From positions 26,979 to 90,978 of the forward strand of contig DAIDAP010000004.1 of assembly GCA_027310565.1 (NCBI GenBank): DNA of 64,000 bases, given 5' to 3'. Positions 16,859 through 23,923 of the stretch are shown here, in pieces. The notes below the pieces were generated by a model, which saw only the letters and a program-made list of their open reading frames with translations, ran no database searches and was not told the DNA's origin. The stretch is from Chloroflexota bacterium (lineage in GTDB: Bacteria; Chloroflexota; Limnocylindria; P2-11E). The position numbers and the translations under genes were made by a program. Within the stretch, counting starts at the first letter, position 1, and every line of letters starts with the position of its first letter.

Positions 16859-17968
16859 GTGAGCCTGTGGCTGGACGGTGAGCGGCGTGCGTATCCACCC
16901 CTCGACGCCGATGTGACCGCGGACGTCGCGATCGTCGGCGGAGGCATCGCGGGGATCGCCACCGCCTACTTCCTCGCGCGCGCCGGCGCGCGCGCCGTCG
17001 TGCTCGAGGCACGAGGGGTCGCCGAGGCCGCGAGCGGGCGGAACGCGGGTTTCCTCCTCGCCGGGGTCGCCGAGAACTTCGTCGCCGCGTCGCGCCGCTA
17101 CGGCGCGGAGCGCGCAATGCGCGTCTGGCGGCTCACCAGGCGCAGCCAGACGCTGGTGCGCTCGCTCGTCGCCGAGCACGGCATCGCGTGCGACCTGCGC
17201 TGGAACGGATCGGATCAGATCGCCGGCGACGACGAGGAGTGGCGGGAGGTCTCCGAGAGCGCGCGGCTCCTCGCCGCGCGGGGAGCGGCGGTCGCGCTCG
17301 ACGCCGGGCGCCGCGCCGCGACGTACGCCGACGACGGCGAGCTCCATCCGGTGCGCTGGGTGCGCGGGCTCGCGCGCGCCGCGGTGGCCGCGGGCGCCCG
17401 GGTGCACGAGGGGACGGCGGTGACGAGCCTCGAGCGCGACGGCCTGGCCACGGAGCGCGGCCGCGTGCGCTCCGGAGCGGTCGTGCTCTGCACCAACGCG
17501 TACACCGCGCGCCTCGCGGCGACGCGGGTGCGGGCGGTGCGCGGACAGGTGCTCGCGACCGCGCCCACCGGCCCGGTCTTCGCCCGCCCCGCCTACGCGC
17601 GCCGCGGCTACGAGTACTGGCGGCAGACCGTCGACGGGCGCGTGGTCGTGGGGGGCTGGCGCGACACCGCGGCCGACGAGGAGGTGGGCGAGGACGAGCG
17701 CACCACCGACCGCATCCAGTCGCGGCTCGACGCGTTCCTCGGCGTGCACGGCATCGACGCGCCGGTCACGCACCGCTGGGCCGGGATCATGGGCTTCTCC
17801 CACGACGCGCTCCCCTACGTCGGACAGACGGACGAGCGCCGGTTCGTGTGCTGCGGCTTCACCGGCCACGGCATGGCGCTCGGACCCGCGTCGGCCGAGC
17901 TCGCCGCGGCGCTCGTGCGCGGCGCGGCGCACGACGACGCCGACCTCTTCGATCCCGCGCGCGCGTGA
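16859..17968 (+). CDS. FAD-dependent oxidoreductase (DAO family)
   Basis: Flavoprotein of 369 residues in the D-amino acid oxidase/glycine oxidase superfamily, which oxidises secondary or primary amines. It has an N-terminal FAD Rossmann motif (DVAIVGGGIAGIATAYFLA), the ASGRNAGFLL segment, the internal strand VVLCTNAYTARLAA, and a C-terminal FAD contact CCGFTGHGMALGPASAEL. The GTG is chosen because it lies 11 nt after the aquaporin stop and directly before the conserved N-terminus SLWLDG. The substrate is not evident; gamma-glutamylputrescine or sarcosine oxidase-like enzymes are the nearest types. Confidence 0.85.
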   Translation: MSLWLDGERRAYPPLDADVTADVAIVGGGIAGIATAYFLARAGARAVVLEARGVAEAASGRNAGFLLAGVAENFVAASRRYGAERAMRVWRLTRRSQTLVRSLVAEHGIACDLRWNGSDQIAGDDEEWREVSESARLLAARGAAVALDAGRRAATYADDGELHPVRWVRGLARAAVAAGARVHEGTAVTSLERDGLATERGRVRSGAVVLCTNAYTARLAATRVRAVRGQVLATAPTGPVFARPAYARRGYEYWRQTVDGRVVVGGWRDTAADEEVGEDERTTDRIQSRLDAFLGVHGIDAPVTHRWAGIMGFSHDALPYVGQTDERRFVCCGFTGHGMALGPASAELAAALVRGAAHDDADLFDPARA

Positions 17969-18028
17969 TGTCCGCACAGACGCCGCGTTACCTGGGCAGA
18001 ACGCGAACAGCGGGAAGGGATCTGGCGG

Positions 18029-18583
18029 ATGCAGTCGGCGCTGCCCACGGCGAGCGATCTGGGCAGCATGGTCGCCTACCTGTGGGCGAACCCGTACCTC
18101 TTCATCTCGTCGAGCACGGTCATGACCACCGGCCTCATCCTCGGCGCCGCGGTGGTCGCGGCGTCGCCGGCGCGCTCGCTGGTCCTGCGCGGCATCGGCC
18201 CCGCGCTCGCGATGGTGCTCGCCTACTTCGGCGTCGGCGCGTTCGCCCTGTCCCTGGAGATCATCCTGCGCTTCCACTCGATGATCCCGTACGAGACCGA
18301 GATCCAGCTCTACAGCGGGATCGGCCACCTCGCCGAGGCGGCCCTCGGCATCGCCATCCTGTGGCGGTTCCTGCGCGGCCACTCGCGCGCCACGTGGCTG
18401 TGGGCGCACACCGCGGCGCTCGCGTACTGGACGCTCCAGGTCGCCGTCCTCACCCCGCCGTGGTTCGCGTTCCAGGGGCAGCTGGAGCTGGTCACCACGA
18501 CCGCGCTCGTGCTCCTCGCGATCGCGGCCGCTGTGAACGTCTTCCTCTGGTGGCGGCTCCCCCGGCGCTCGTGGAGCGTCTGA
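18029..18583 (+). CDS. polytopic membrane protein, unknown function
   Basis: A 184-residue integral membrane protein with about five hydrophobic helices (around residues 10-45, 50-75, 90-112, 120-140 and 150-172) and a basic C-terminal tail RLPRRSWS. No family was recognised. A GGGAAGGG ribosome site precedes the ATG. It lies 60 nt after the DAO gene on the same strand and converges with merA. Confidence 0.6.
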   Translation: MQSALPTASDLGSMVAYLWANPYLFISSSTVMTTGLILGAAVVAASPARSLVLRGIGPALAMVLAYFGVGAFALSLEIILRFHSMIPYETEIQLYSGIGHLAEAALGIAILWRFLRGHSRATWLWAHTAALAYWTLQVAVLTPPWFAFQGQLELVTTTALVLLAIAAAVNVFLWWRLPRRSWSV

Positions 18584-18640
18584 CCGGACGCTGACCGAGC
18601 GGGCGCCGGCGCGGCCGCGAAGCGCGGTGCGGCGCGCCGC

Positions 18641-20071
18641 TCACTCCGCGCAGCAGCTCAGCGTGGCGACGTCCTTGAAGAACGAGACGGCGACGATCTT
18701 GAGCGCCTCGGCCATCGTCGGGTAGACGTGGATCATGTCGATGAAGTCGTGGACCGTGGCGCCGAAGCGCATGCCCATGGCCGCCTCGTGGACGACCTCG
18801 CCGGCGTCGCGGCCGACCATCGACACCCCGAGGACCCTGCCGCTCTCGCGCTCGATGACCATCTTCACGATCCCGCGCTCGTCCCGGACCGCACCGGCGC
18901 GCGGGACGTGGCGCATCGACACGACGCTGCAGGAGCAGGCGTGACCCCGCGCGACCGCCTCCTCGTCGGTCAGACCGACGACCGCGACCTGCGGGTCGGT
19001 GAAGATCGCCCGCGGGACGACCCGGTGGCTCACCGTGCGCCGCTCCGCGCCGAGCGCGTTGCCGGCGGCGATGTTGCCGTCGTGGGCGCCCACGGGGGTC
19101 GCCATCCGGCTCTCGGTCTGCGTGCCGATGACGTCGCCCGCCGCCCAGATGTGCGGGACGCTCGTGCGGAGCTCGGCGTCCACCCCGACGAAGCCGCGCC
19201 CGTCGACCGCCACGCCGGCTCGCTCGAGGCCGATGCCGTCGGTGTTGGGGGTCCTCGTCGTGGCGATGAGGATGCGCGCGGCGCTCACCCGCTCCTCGCG
19301 GCCGGCGGTCCGCACGGACGCGGTCACGCCGTCCGCGTCGCGGCGGACGCCGACGATCTCCACGTCCGTGCGGATGTCGACCCCCTCGTCGCGCAGGGCC
19401 TCCTCGAGCGCGGCCGACACCTCCGGCTCGTGGCCGGGGAGGATCCGCTGCGAGCGCTGCAGGATCGTCACGGGCGTGCCGAGCCGCTGGAACATCTGGC
19501 CCAGCTCCAGCCCGATGTAGCCGGCGCCGACGACGAGCAGCGACGCCGGCTGGTCCAGGAGCTCCTGGGGCTCGTCCGCCGTGAGCAGGTCGCTCGTCAG
19601 ATAGGGGACGTCCGAGAGTCCGGGGATGCTCGGGACGAGCGGACGCGCCCCGGTGGCGATGAGGATCTGCTCGCCGTGCAGCCGCCGACCGTCGACCTGG
19701 ACGGTGTGCGGATCGACCAGCGCGGCGTGGCCCCGGTGGAGCCGCACCCGCTCGCTCGTCGCGAGCATCGCTTCGTACTTGCGGCCGCGGAAGTCGTGGA
19801 CGACCTCGTCCTTGCCGCCGACGAGCGCCCTGAAGTCGAGGTCGAGCGACTTCGCGCCCAGACCCGGGAAGCGCGGGTGCCGCGCCTCCCAGTGGATGCG
19901 CGCGGCCTCGATGAGATCCTTCGACGGCAGGCAGCCGCGGTTGACGCAGGTGCCCCCGACCGTGCGCGACTCGGTCATGACGGCGGTCCTGCCGAGCTCG
20001 GCGGCCCGCAGCGCCGCGGCGAATGCGGTCGTCCCCGAGCCGAGGATGACGAGGTCATAGCTCTCGGTCAC
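18641..20071 (-). CDS. merA: mercury(II) reductase
   Basis: Reduces Hg(II) to volatile Hg(0) using NADPH and FAD. The 476-residue protein has the redox pair C42/C47 in GGTCVNRGCLPSK, FAD and NADPH Rossmann motifs (LVILGSGTTAFAAALRA; LLVVGAGYIGLELGQ), and the C-terminal vicinal cysteines 473-474 in TLSCCAE that pass Hg to the active site, which separates it from lipoamide or glutathione reductases. The optional N-terminal heavy-metal-associated domain is absent. The GTG start has a GGGGAGG ribosome site, and a sigma70-type promoter with an operator palindrome lies just upstream. Divergent from an ArsR-family gene; no merT/P/B nearby. Confidence 0.95.
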   Translation of the reverse strand: MTESYDLVILGSGTTAFAAALRAAELGRTAVMTESRTVGGTCVNRGCLPSKDLIEAARIHWEARHPRFPGLGAKSLDLDFRALVGGKDEVVHDFRGRKYEAMLATSERVRLHRGHAALVDPHTVQVDGRRLHGEQILIATGARPLVPSIPGLSDVPYLTSDLLTADEPQELLDQPASLLVVGAGYIGLELGQMFQRLGTPVTILQRSQRILPGHEPEVSAALEEALRDEGVDIRTDVEIVGVRRDADGVTASVRTAGREERVSAARILIATTRTPNTDGIGLERAGVAVDGRGFVGVDAELRTSVPHIWAAGDVIGTQTESRMATPVGAHDGNIAAGNALGAERRTVSHRVVPRAIFTDPQVAVVGLTDEEAVARGHACSCSVVSMRHVPRAGAVRDERGIVKMVIERESGRVLGVSMVGRDAGEVVHEAAMGMRFGATVHDFIDMIHVYPTMAEALKIVAVSFFKDVATLSCCAE

Positions 20072-20097
20072 GCGGCACCTCCCCGGTTCGTGGCTCG

Positions 20098-20126
20098 ATT
20101 ATCTCATCGAGTTTTCTCGATGTAAA
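20098..20126 (-). promoter_or_regulatory. merA promoter (TTTACA - 17 bp - GATAAT)
   Basis: On the minus strand TTTACA (20121-20126) and GATAAT (20098-20103) are separated by exactly 17 bp, a near-consensus vegetative promoter. It would start transcription about 20 nt before the merA GTG, leaving a short leader with the GGGGAGG ribosome site. Confidence 0.8.
20105..20122. promoter_or_regulatory. operator palindrome CATCGAG-tttt-CTCGATG
   Basis: A perfect 7-bp inverted repeat around a TTTT centre fills the spacer of the merA promoter, and an extra CATCGAG half-site lies at 20134-20140, just before a TACGCT box (20142-20147) facing the regulator gene. Placement and symmetry are those of an ArsR/SmtB-family repressor site controlling both divergent genes. 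Confidence 0.75.
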
Positions 20127-20176
20127 TGCCGCGCATCGAGGTACGCTTTGGGCTGTCCGCCGGGACCGGAGGGTGA

Positions 20177-20554
20177 ATGAAGGCCGCACGGATCCCCGCC
20201 CGCGCCGCGCGCACGGCCCGGACTGCTCCCACCGGCGAGCAGCTCGCCAGCTTCTTCCAGGGTCTGGCCGACCCGATCCGCGTGGAGATCCTCGAGCTCC
20301 TGCTCGGCGGCCCGATGACCACGGGGGAGATCGTCCGCCGCGTCGGCCGCGCGCAGGCGACCGTCTCCTCGCACCTGACGTGCCTGCGCTTCTGCGGCTA
20401 CGTCGAGGCCCGGCGCGAGGGCCGCAACGTCCGGTACGAGATCATCGACCCCAGGGTGCGGACCCTCCTCCGGATCGGGCAGCGCTACCTGCGGGAGAAC
20501 GCCGAGCGGATCATGGCGTGCCGGGTGATCGCGACGGAGCGGGGAGGCGAATGA
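20177..20554 (+). CDS. ArsR/SmtB-family metal-sensing repressor, CmtR-like
   Basis: Winged-helix repressor of 125 residues that should release DNA on binding a soft metal ion. Three cysteines match the sensor site of Mycobacterium CmtR: C69 and C73 in HLTCLRFCGYV of the recognition helix (CmtR C57 and C61) and C115 in RIMACRVIA near the C-terminus (CmtR C102). The wing is REGRNVRYEI. A GGAGGG ribosome site precedes the ATG. Being divergent from merA over a shared palindrome, it probably controls merA; Hg(II) sensing is inferred, whereas CmtR itself answers to Cd(II)/Pb(II). Confidence 0.88.
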   Translation: MKAARIPARAARTARTAPTGEQLASFFQGLADPIRVEILELLLGGPMTTGEIVRRVGRAQATVSSHLTCLRFCGYVEARREGRNVRYEIIDPRVRTLLRIGQRYLRENAERIMACRVIATERGGE

Positions 20555-20615
20555 GGATGGACGCCGTCCGGAGCGGCGCGGGGGAACCTTTCCGCCGCCG
20601 GGCCGTTCCACGACT

Positions 20616-21191
20616 GTGACCGTGCGCGCCCTCCTCGGCGTGATCGTCCTGGGCGCCTCCCTCGGGCTGGGCGCCTCGCCCGCCCTCGCTTCGTGCGCGC
20701 CGCCGGCGCCGACCGCCGAGAACGCCGGGCGCGCGGAGGCGGTGGTCTACGGCACGGTCACCGACGCGAGCGGTGGGGCCATCACGCTGCGCGTCGATCG
20801 GGTCCTCAAGGGCTCCGCCGGAGCGAGCGTTCGCGTCTTCGTCGGCCCCGGCCGTGGCGGGAGCGGCGGTAGCGCGGTGGCGACGAGCATCGACTACCAG
20901 GCGGCCGTCGGCAGCGACCACGTCATCTACCTCCAGCGCGCGGCCGACGGCCAGCTCGAGACCAGCGCCTGCAACGGCAGCCACGCGGGACCGCCCACGG
21001 CCGAGGAGACGGCGCTCTTCGGCGCCGGGAGCTCTCCGGCTCCGTCGCCCGCGCCGGCCGCGCCCGGCGCGGTGTACGGCACGCCGTCGCTGCCGCAGGT
21101 GCCGGCGGCGGCCTGGGCCGCGCTCGCGCTCGTCGCGGTCCTGGCGCTGAGCGGGCTGCTCCTGGGCAGGCGCCGCGGCGGAGCGTCGTAG
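20616..21191 (+). CDS. secreted, membrane-anchored protein with TIMP/NTR-like domain
   Basis: A 191-residue exported protein. Residues 1-26 form a signal peptide ending at ALAS-C; the mature part starts with a Cys and has a second Cys in TSACNGSH, with AVVYGTVTD, ITLRVDRVLKG and DHVIYLQ between them, the pattern of bacterial netrin/TIMP-like OB-fold domains. A Pro/Ala/Ser linker leads to a C-terminal hydrophobic helix and a basic tail RRRGG, so the domain is held outside the membrane. Function unknown. It follows the CmtR-like gene by 61 nt. The domain call is by pattern and not certain. Confidence 0.65.
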   Translation: MTVRALLGVIVLGASLGLGASPALASCAPPAPTAENAGRAEAVVYGTVTDASGGAITLRVDRVLKGSAGASVRVFVGPGRGGSGGSAVATSIDYQAAVGSDHVIYLQRAADGQLETSACNGSHAGPPTAEETALFGAGSSPAPSPAPAAPGAVYGTPSLPQVPAAAWAALALVAVLALSGLLLGRRRGGAS

Positions 21192-21245
21192 CAGGCAGCG
21201 CGCGAAGGGCGCGCGACCCGGAGGCGAGCACGCGAAGGTCCGTCG

Positions 21246-21290
21246 GTCCGGCGGCGATCCGCCGGACGGATTCAGATAGCTTCCGTCCGG
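21246..21290 (-). terminator. two overlapping hairpins downstream of tRNA-Lys
   Basis: A 9-bp perfect stem with 11-nt loop (CCGGACGGA/TCCGTCCGG, 21262-21290) begins right at the 3' end of the tRNA. A second 9-bp perfect stem with tetraloop CGAT (21246-21267) shares its CCGGAC arm, so only one can form at a time. No U-run follows. Likely tRNA 3' processing or termination signal. Confidence 0.5.
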
Positions 21291-21362
21291 TGAGCCTGCC
21301 GGGATTCGAACCCGGAACCAAGGGATTAAAAGTCCCCTGCTCTGCCGTTGAGCTACAGGCCC
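21291..21362 (-). tRNA. tRNA-Lys (anticodon UUU)
   Basis: Minus-strand 72-nt cloverleaf. Acceptor GGGCCTG pairs with CAGGCTC (one G-U), followed by discriminator A. The D arm is GCTC/GAGC, the anticodon stem-loop is GGGGA-CTTTTAA-TCCCT with anticodon TTT at 21328-21330, the variable loop has 5 nt, and the T arm is CCGGG-TTCGAAT-CCCGG. CCA is not encoded (the next bases are CCG). Confidence 0.96.
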
Positions 21363-21401
21363 CACCTCAATTCTGAACGCCGAGCGGCGCGTTTGGCGCG
21401 C

Positions 21402-22085
21402 CTACGTCCGCAGGCCGTTCCGCTCCTCCATCCGGGTGAGACCGAGCGCGGAGGCCCGGATGACGGCCTCGAGGCGCGAGTGGACGCCGAGCTTCTCGAT
21501 CACGTTCTGCACCTGGCCGCGGATCGTGTTCACCGCGAGCCCGGTGTGCGTCGCGATCTCCTTCGTGTCGAGTCCGCGGGCCATCAGCTCGAGCACGTCG
21601 CGGTCACGCGAGGTGAGCATCCCGGCCACGCCCTCGCGGTCGCGACGCGCCTGCTCGCGATCGCGCTGGCGCGCGAGCAGCCGCGCGAGGTCGGCGGCCG
21701 CGATGACGATCTCGCCCGCCGCCGCCCGCTTGAGCGCGGACACGATCCGTTCGGCCGGCTCGGTCTTGGCGATGAAGCCCGCCACGCCGACCTCGATCGC
21801 CGCGAGGAGCGTCTCGTCGCGGGCGTCGCCGGTGAGGATGACCGCGCTCGCGCGGCGGCGGTCGCGGCGGATGGCCCGCGCGACGTCGGTCCCGACGCCG
21901 TCGGGCAGGTGCTGATCCAGCACCACCAGACGCGGGTCCCGCTCGGCGATCGCCGCGAGCGCCGCGCTCACCGTGGACACCGGCTCCAGCACGTCGAACT
22001 CCGGCTCGCGCCGCAGCAGGGCCACGAGCGCGTCGGCGAGGATCGGATGGTCCTCGACGATCAGCGTGGTGACGGGGGCGCTCAC
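21402..22085 (-). CDS. NarL/LuxR-family response regulator
   Basis: Two-component transcription regulator of 227 residues. The receiver domain (about 5-120) has the acidic pair in LIVEDH, the phosphoacceptor Asp in LVVLDQHLPDG, the Thr in VILTGDA and the Lys in FIAKTEP. The C-terminal LuxR helix-turn-helix begins at MLTSRDRDVLELMARGLDTK and continues LAVNTIRGQVQNVIEKLG. The GTG overlaps the upstream histidine kinase stop as GTGA, making that kinase its likely partner. Target genes are not shown by the sequence. Confidence 0.92.
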   Translation of the reverse strand: MSAPVTTLIVEDHPILADALVALLRREPEFDVLEPVSTVSAALAAIAERDPRLVVLDQHLPDGVGTDVARAIRRDRRRASAVILTGDARDETLLAAIEVGVAGFIAKTEPAERIVSALKRAAAGEIVIAAADLARLLARQRDREQARRDREGVAGMLTSRDRDVLELMARGLDTKEIATHTGLAVNTIRGQVQNVIEKLGVHSRLEAVIRASALGLTRMEERNGLRT

Positions 22086-23923
22086 TCGGCACCACCGGCC
22101 GGCGGGGAAGACAGCGCGAACGAGAAGGTCGCGCCGCGGCCGACCTCGGCCTCCGCCCAGACGCTCCCGCCGTGCCGATGGATGATGCGCTGGACCGTCG
22201 CGAGCCCGATGCCGGTGCCCTCGAACTCCGCCTGGCTGTGGAGCCGCTGGAACGGGCCGAAGAGCTTGTCGGCGTAGCGCATGTCGAAACCCGCTCCGTC
22301 GTCGCGCACGTGGAAGACGAGGAGCCCGTCGCGGCGCTCCGTGTCGAACGCGATGTGCGCGCGCTCGCGCGTGCGGGTGAACTTCCAGGCGTTCTCGAGC
22401 AGGTTGGTGAGCACGACGCGCAGCAGCCGCGGATCGCCGCGCGCCGGTGCCGCGCCGTCGCAGGTGAAGTCGACTGCGCGCACGCGGTCCCGCCGCCGGA
22501 GCTCCTCCACGATCTCGGTCGCCATCGCGGCGAGATCGACCTCGGCCGGCCGCATCTCGTCGCGGGTGACGCGGGAGAGCGTCAGCAGGTCCTCGATCAG
22601 CAGGCCCATCTGGACCGCGCCCGCGCGGATGCGGCCGAGGATGCGCCTGCCCTCCTCCCCCAGCCCCTCGGCGTGGTCCTCGAGGAGGATGAGGCTGAAG
22701 CCGTCGATGCTGCGGAGCGGAGCGCGCAGGTCGTGGGACACCGAGTAGGCGAAGGAGGTCAGCTCGTCGTTCAGCACGCGGAGCTCGGTGAGCCGCCGCC
22801 TCAGGTCCTCGTTGAGCTCGCTCACGCGCGTGTAGAGGCGACGGTGCTCCACGACCACCGCGGCCTGGTCGGCCACGAGCCGGAGCAGCTCGAGGTCGTC
22901 GTCCACGAAGGTGGCCGCGTTGTCGAGGATCATCGAGGCGACGCCGATGCGGTCGTCGCCGACGGTCATCGGCGCGGCGAGGACGGTGTGACGGGCGCGC
23001 GAGCGGAACCGCTCGGGCACCCCGGGAGCCCCGGGCGACTCCTCGAGGACCATGGCGCGCTGCTCGAGGACCACGCGGCCGGTCATCGATTCCTCGAGGC
23101 GGCGCTCGAGCTTCTCGCCGCGCGCCGGCCAGTACACGAGCAGCGCGCGCTCCGCGTCGTAGATGCCGACGCCGGCGTCGCGCGTCCCCATCACCGACGC
23201 GACCGCCGTCGCGAGGCCGCGGAGCAGCACGTCCTCGCCGGGCTCGGTCGCCAGGCGCGTCGCGGTGCCGATGAACGAGAACAGCGCCGGCGCGAGCCAC
23301 GTCCGCCGGAGCACCGGCGGCGGTGCGAAGCCGAGCAGGTAGCAGAGCCCGGACGCGAGCGCGAGCGGAAGCGCGAGAAGACCGATGAGCGGGGAGAGGA
23401 TCGCGGCCCCGGCCGCGGCCATGGCCAGGCCGAAGCAGAGCGTCCCGGCGGCGATGAGCTCGAGGCGCCGCCGCGAGACGCCGCGGGCGGCGCCCGAGGC
23501 GCGTGCGACCAGGACACCGGCGTAGGCCTCGAGCCCGACGAACCCGACGACCACGAACGCCGGTACGCCGCCGGGCGGCGGCGTACCGGCCGCGGCGACG
23601 AGCCCCGCGCTCACCAGCCAGGTGGCGACGGCCGCCGCGACGGCGAAGCGAGGGATGGCGACGATCGTCGCGAGCGCGCGCAGCGTGAGCGCGGGCAGCG
23701 CGAGAAGCGCGGTCACCGGGACGGCCGAGAGCCACACGGGCATGGCGGCGCCGAGGAGCGCCATGAGGGCGCTGTGAGCGAGCGCGAGCGCCGGCGCCAA
23801 GAAGAGCAGCGCGACGTCGATCGATTGCCGGGTCGGCCGGCGGACCGCCCGGCCGAGCGCGATCGCGAACATCGCCAGGAAGACGGCGGTCGTCGCGTAC
23901 TGCACGAGCTGCTGCGCGTTCAT
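22082..23923 (-). CDS. membrane histidine kinase with GAF domain
   Basis: Sensor kinase of 613 residues. The first 225 or so residues form about seven to eight membrane helices with short loops; then a GAF domain (GDDRIGVASMILDNAA, NAATFVDDDLELLRLVADQAAVV region), a HisKA dimerisation domain with the phosphoacceptor in FAYSVSHDLRAPLRS, and a HATPase with N box LTNLLENAWKF, G1 FHVRDDGAGFDM and G2 GTGIGLATVQRI. The intact catalytic motifs indicate an active kinase. Its ATG overlaps the preceding GGDEF-EAL gene as ATGA and the following regulator as GTGA. Confidence 0.92.
   Translation of the reverse strand: MNAQQLVQYATTAVFLAMFAIALGRAVRRPTRQSIDVALLFLAPALALAHSALMALLGAAMPVWLSAVPVTALLALPALTLRALATIVAIPRFAVAAAVATWLVSAGLVAAAGTPPPGGVPAFVVVGFVGLEAYAGVLVARASGAARGVSRRRLELIAAGTLCFGLAMAAAGAAILSPLIGLLALPLALASGLCYLLGFAPPPVLRRTWLAPALFSFIGTATRLATEPGEDVLLRGLATAVASVMGTRDAGVGIYDAERALLVYWPARGEKLERRLEESMTGRVVLEQRAMVLEESPGAPGVPERFRSRARHTVLAAPMTVGDDRIGVASMILDNAATFVDDDLELLRLVADQAAVVVEHRRLYTRVSELNEDLRRRLTELRVLNDELTSFAYSVSHDLRAPLRSIDGFSLILLEDHAEGLGEEGRRILGRIRAGAVQMGLLIEDLLTLSRVTRDEMRPAEVDLAAMATEIVEELRRRDRVRAVDFTCDGAAPARGDPRLLRVVLTNLLENAWKFTRTRERAHIAFDTERRDGLLVFHVRDDGAGFDMRYADKLFGPFQRLHSQAEFEGTGIGLATVQRIIHRHGGSVWAEAEVGRGATFSFALSSPPAGGAE

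Noticed and set aside
18641..20071. Dihydrolipoamide or glutathione reductase for the 476-residue flavoprotein
   Set aside because: The C-terminal vicinal cysteines and the adjacent metal-sensing repressor point to mercuric reductase.
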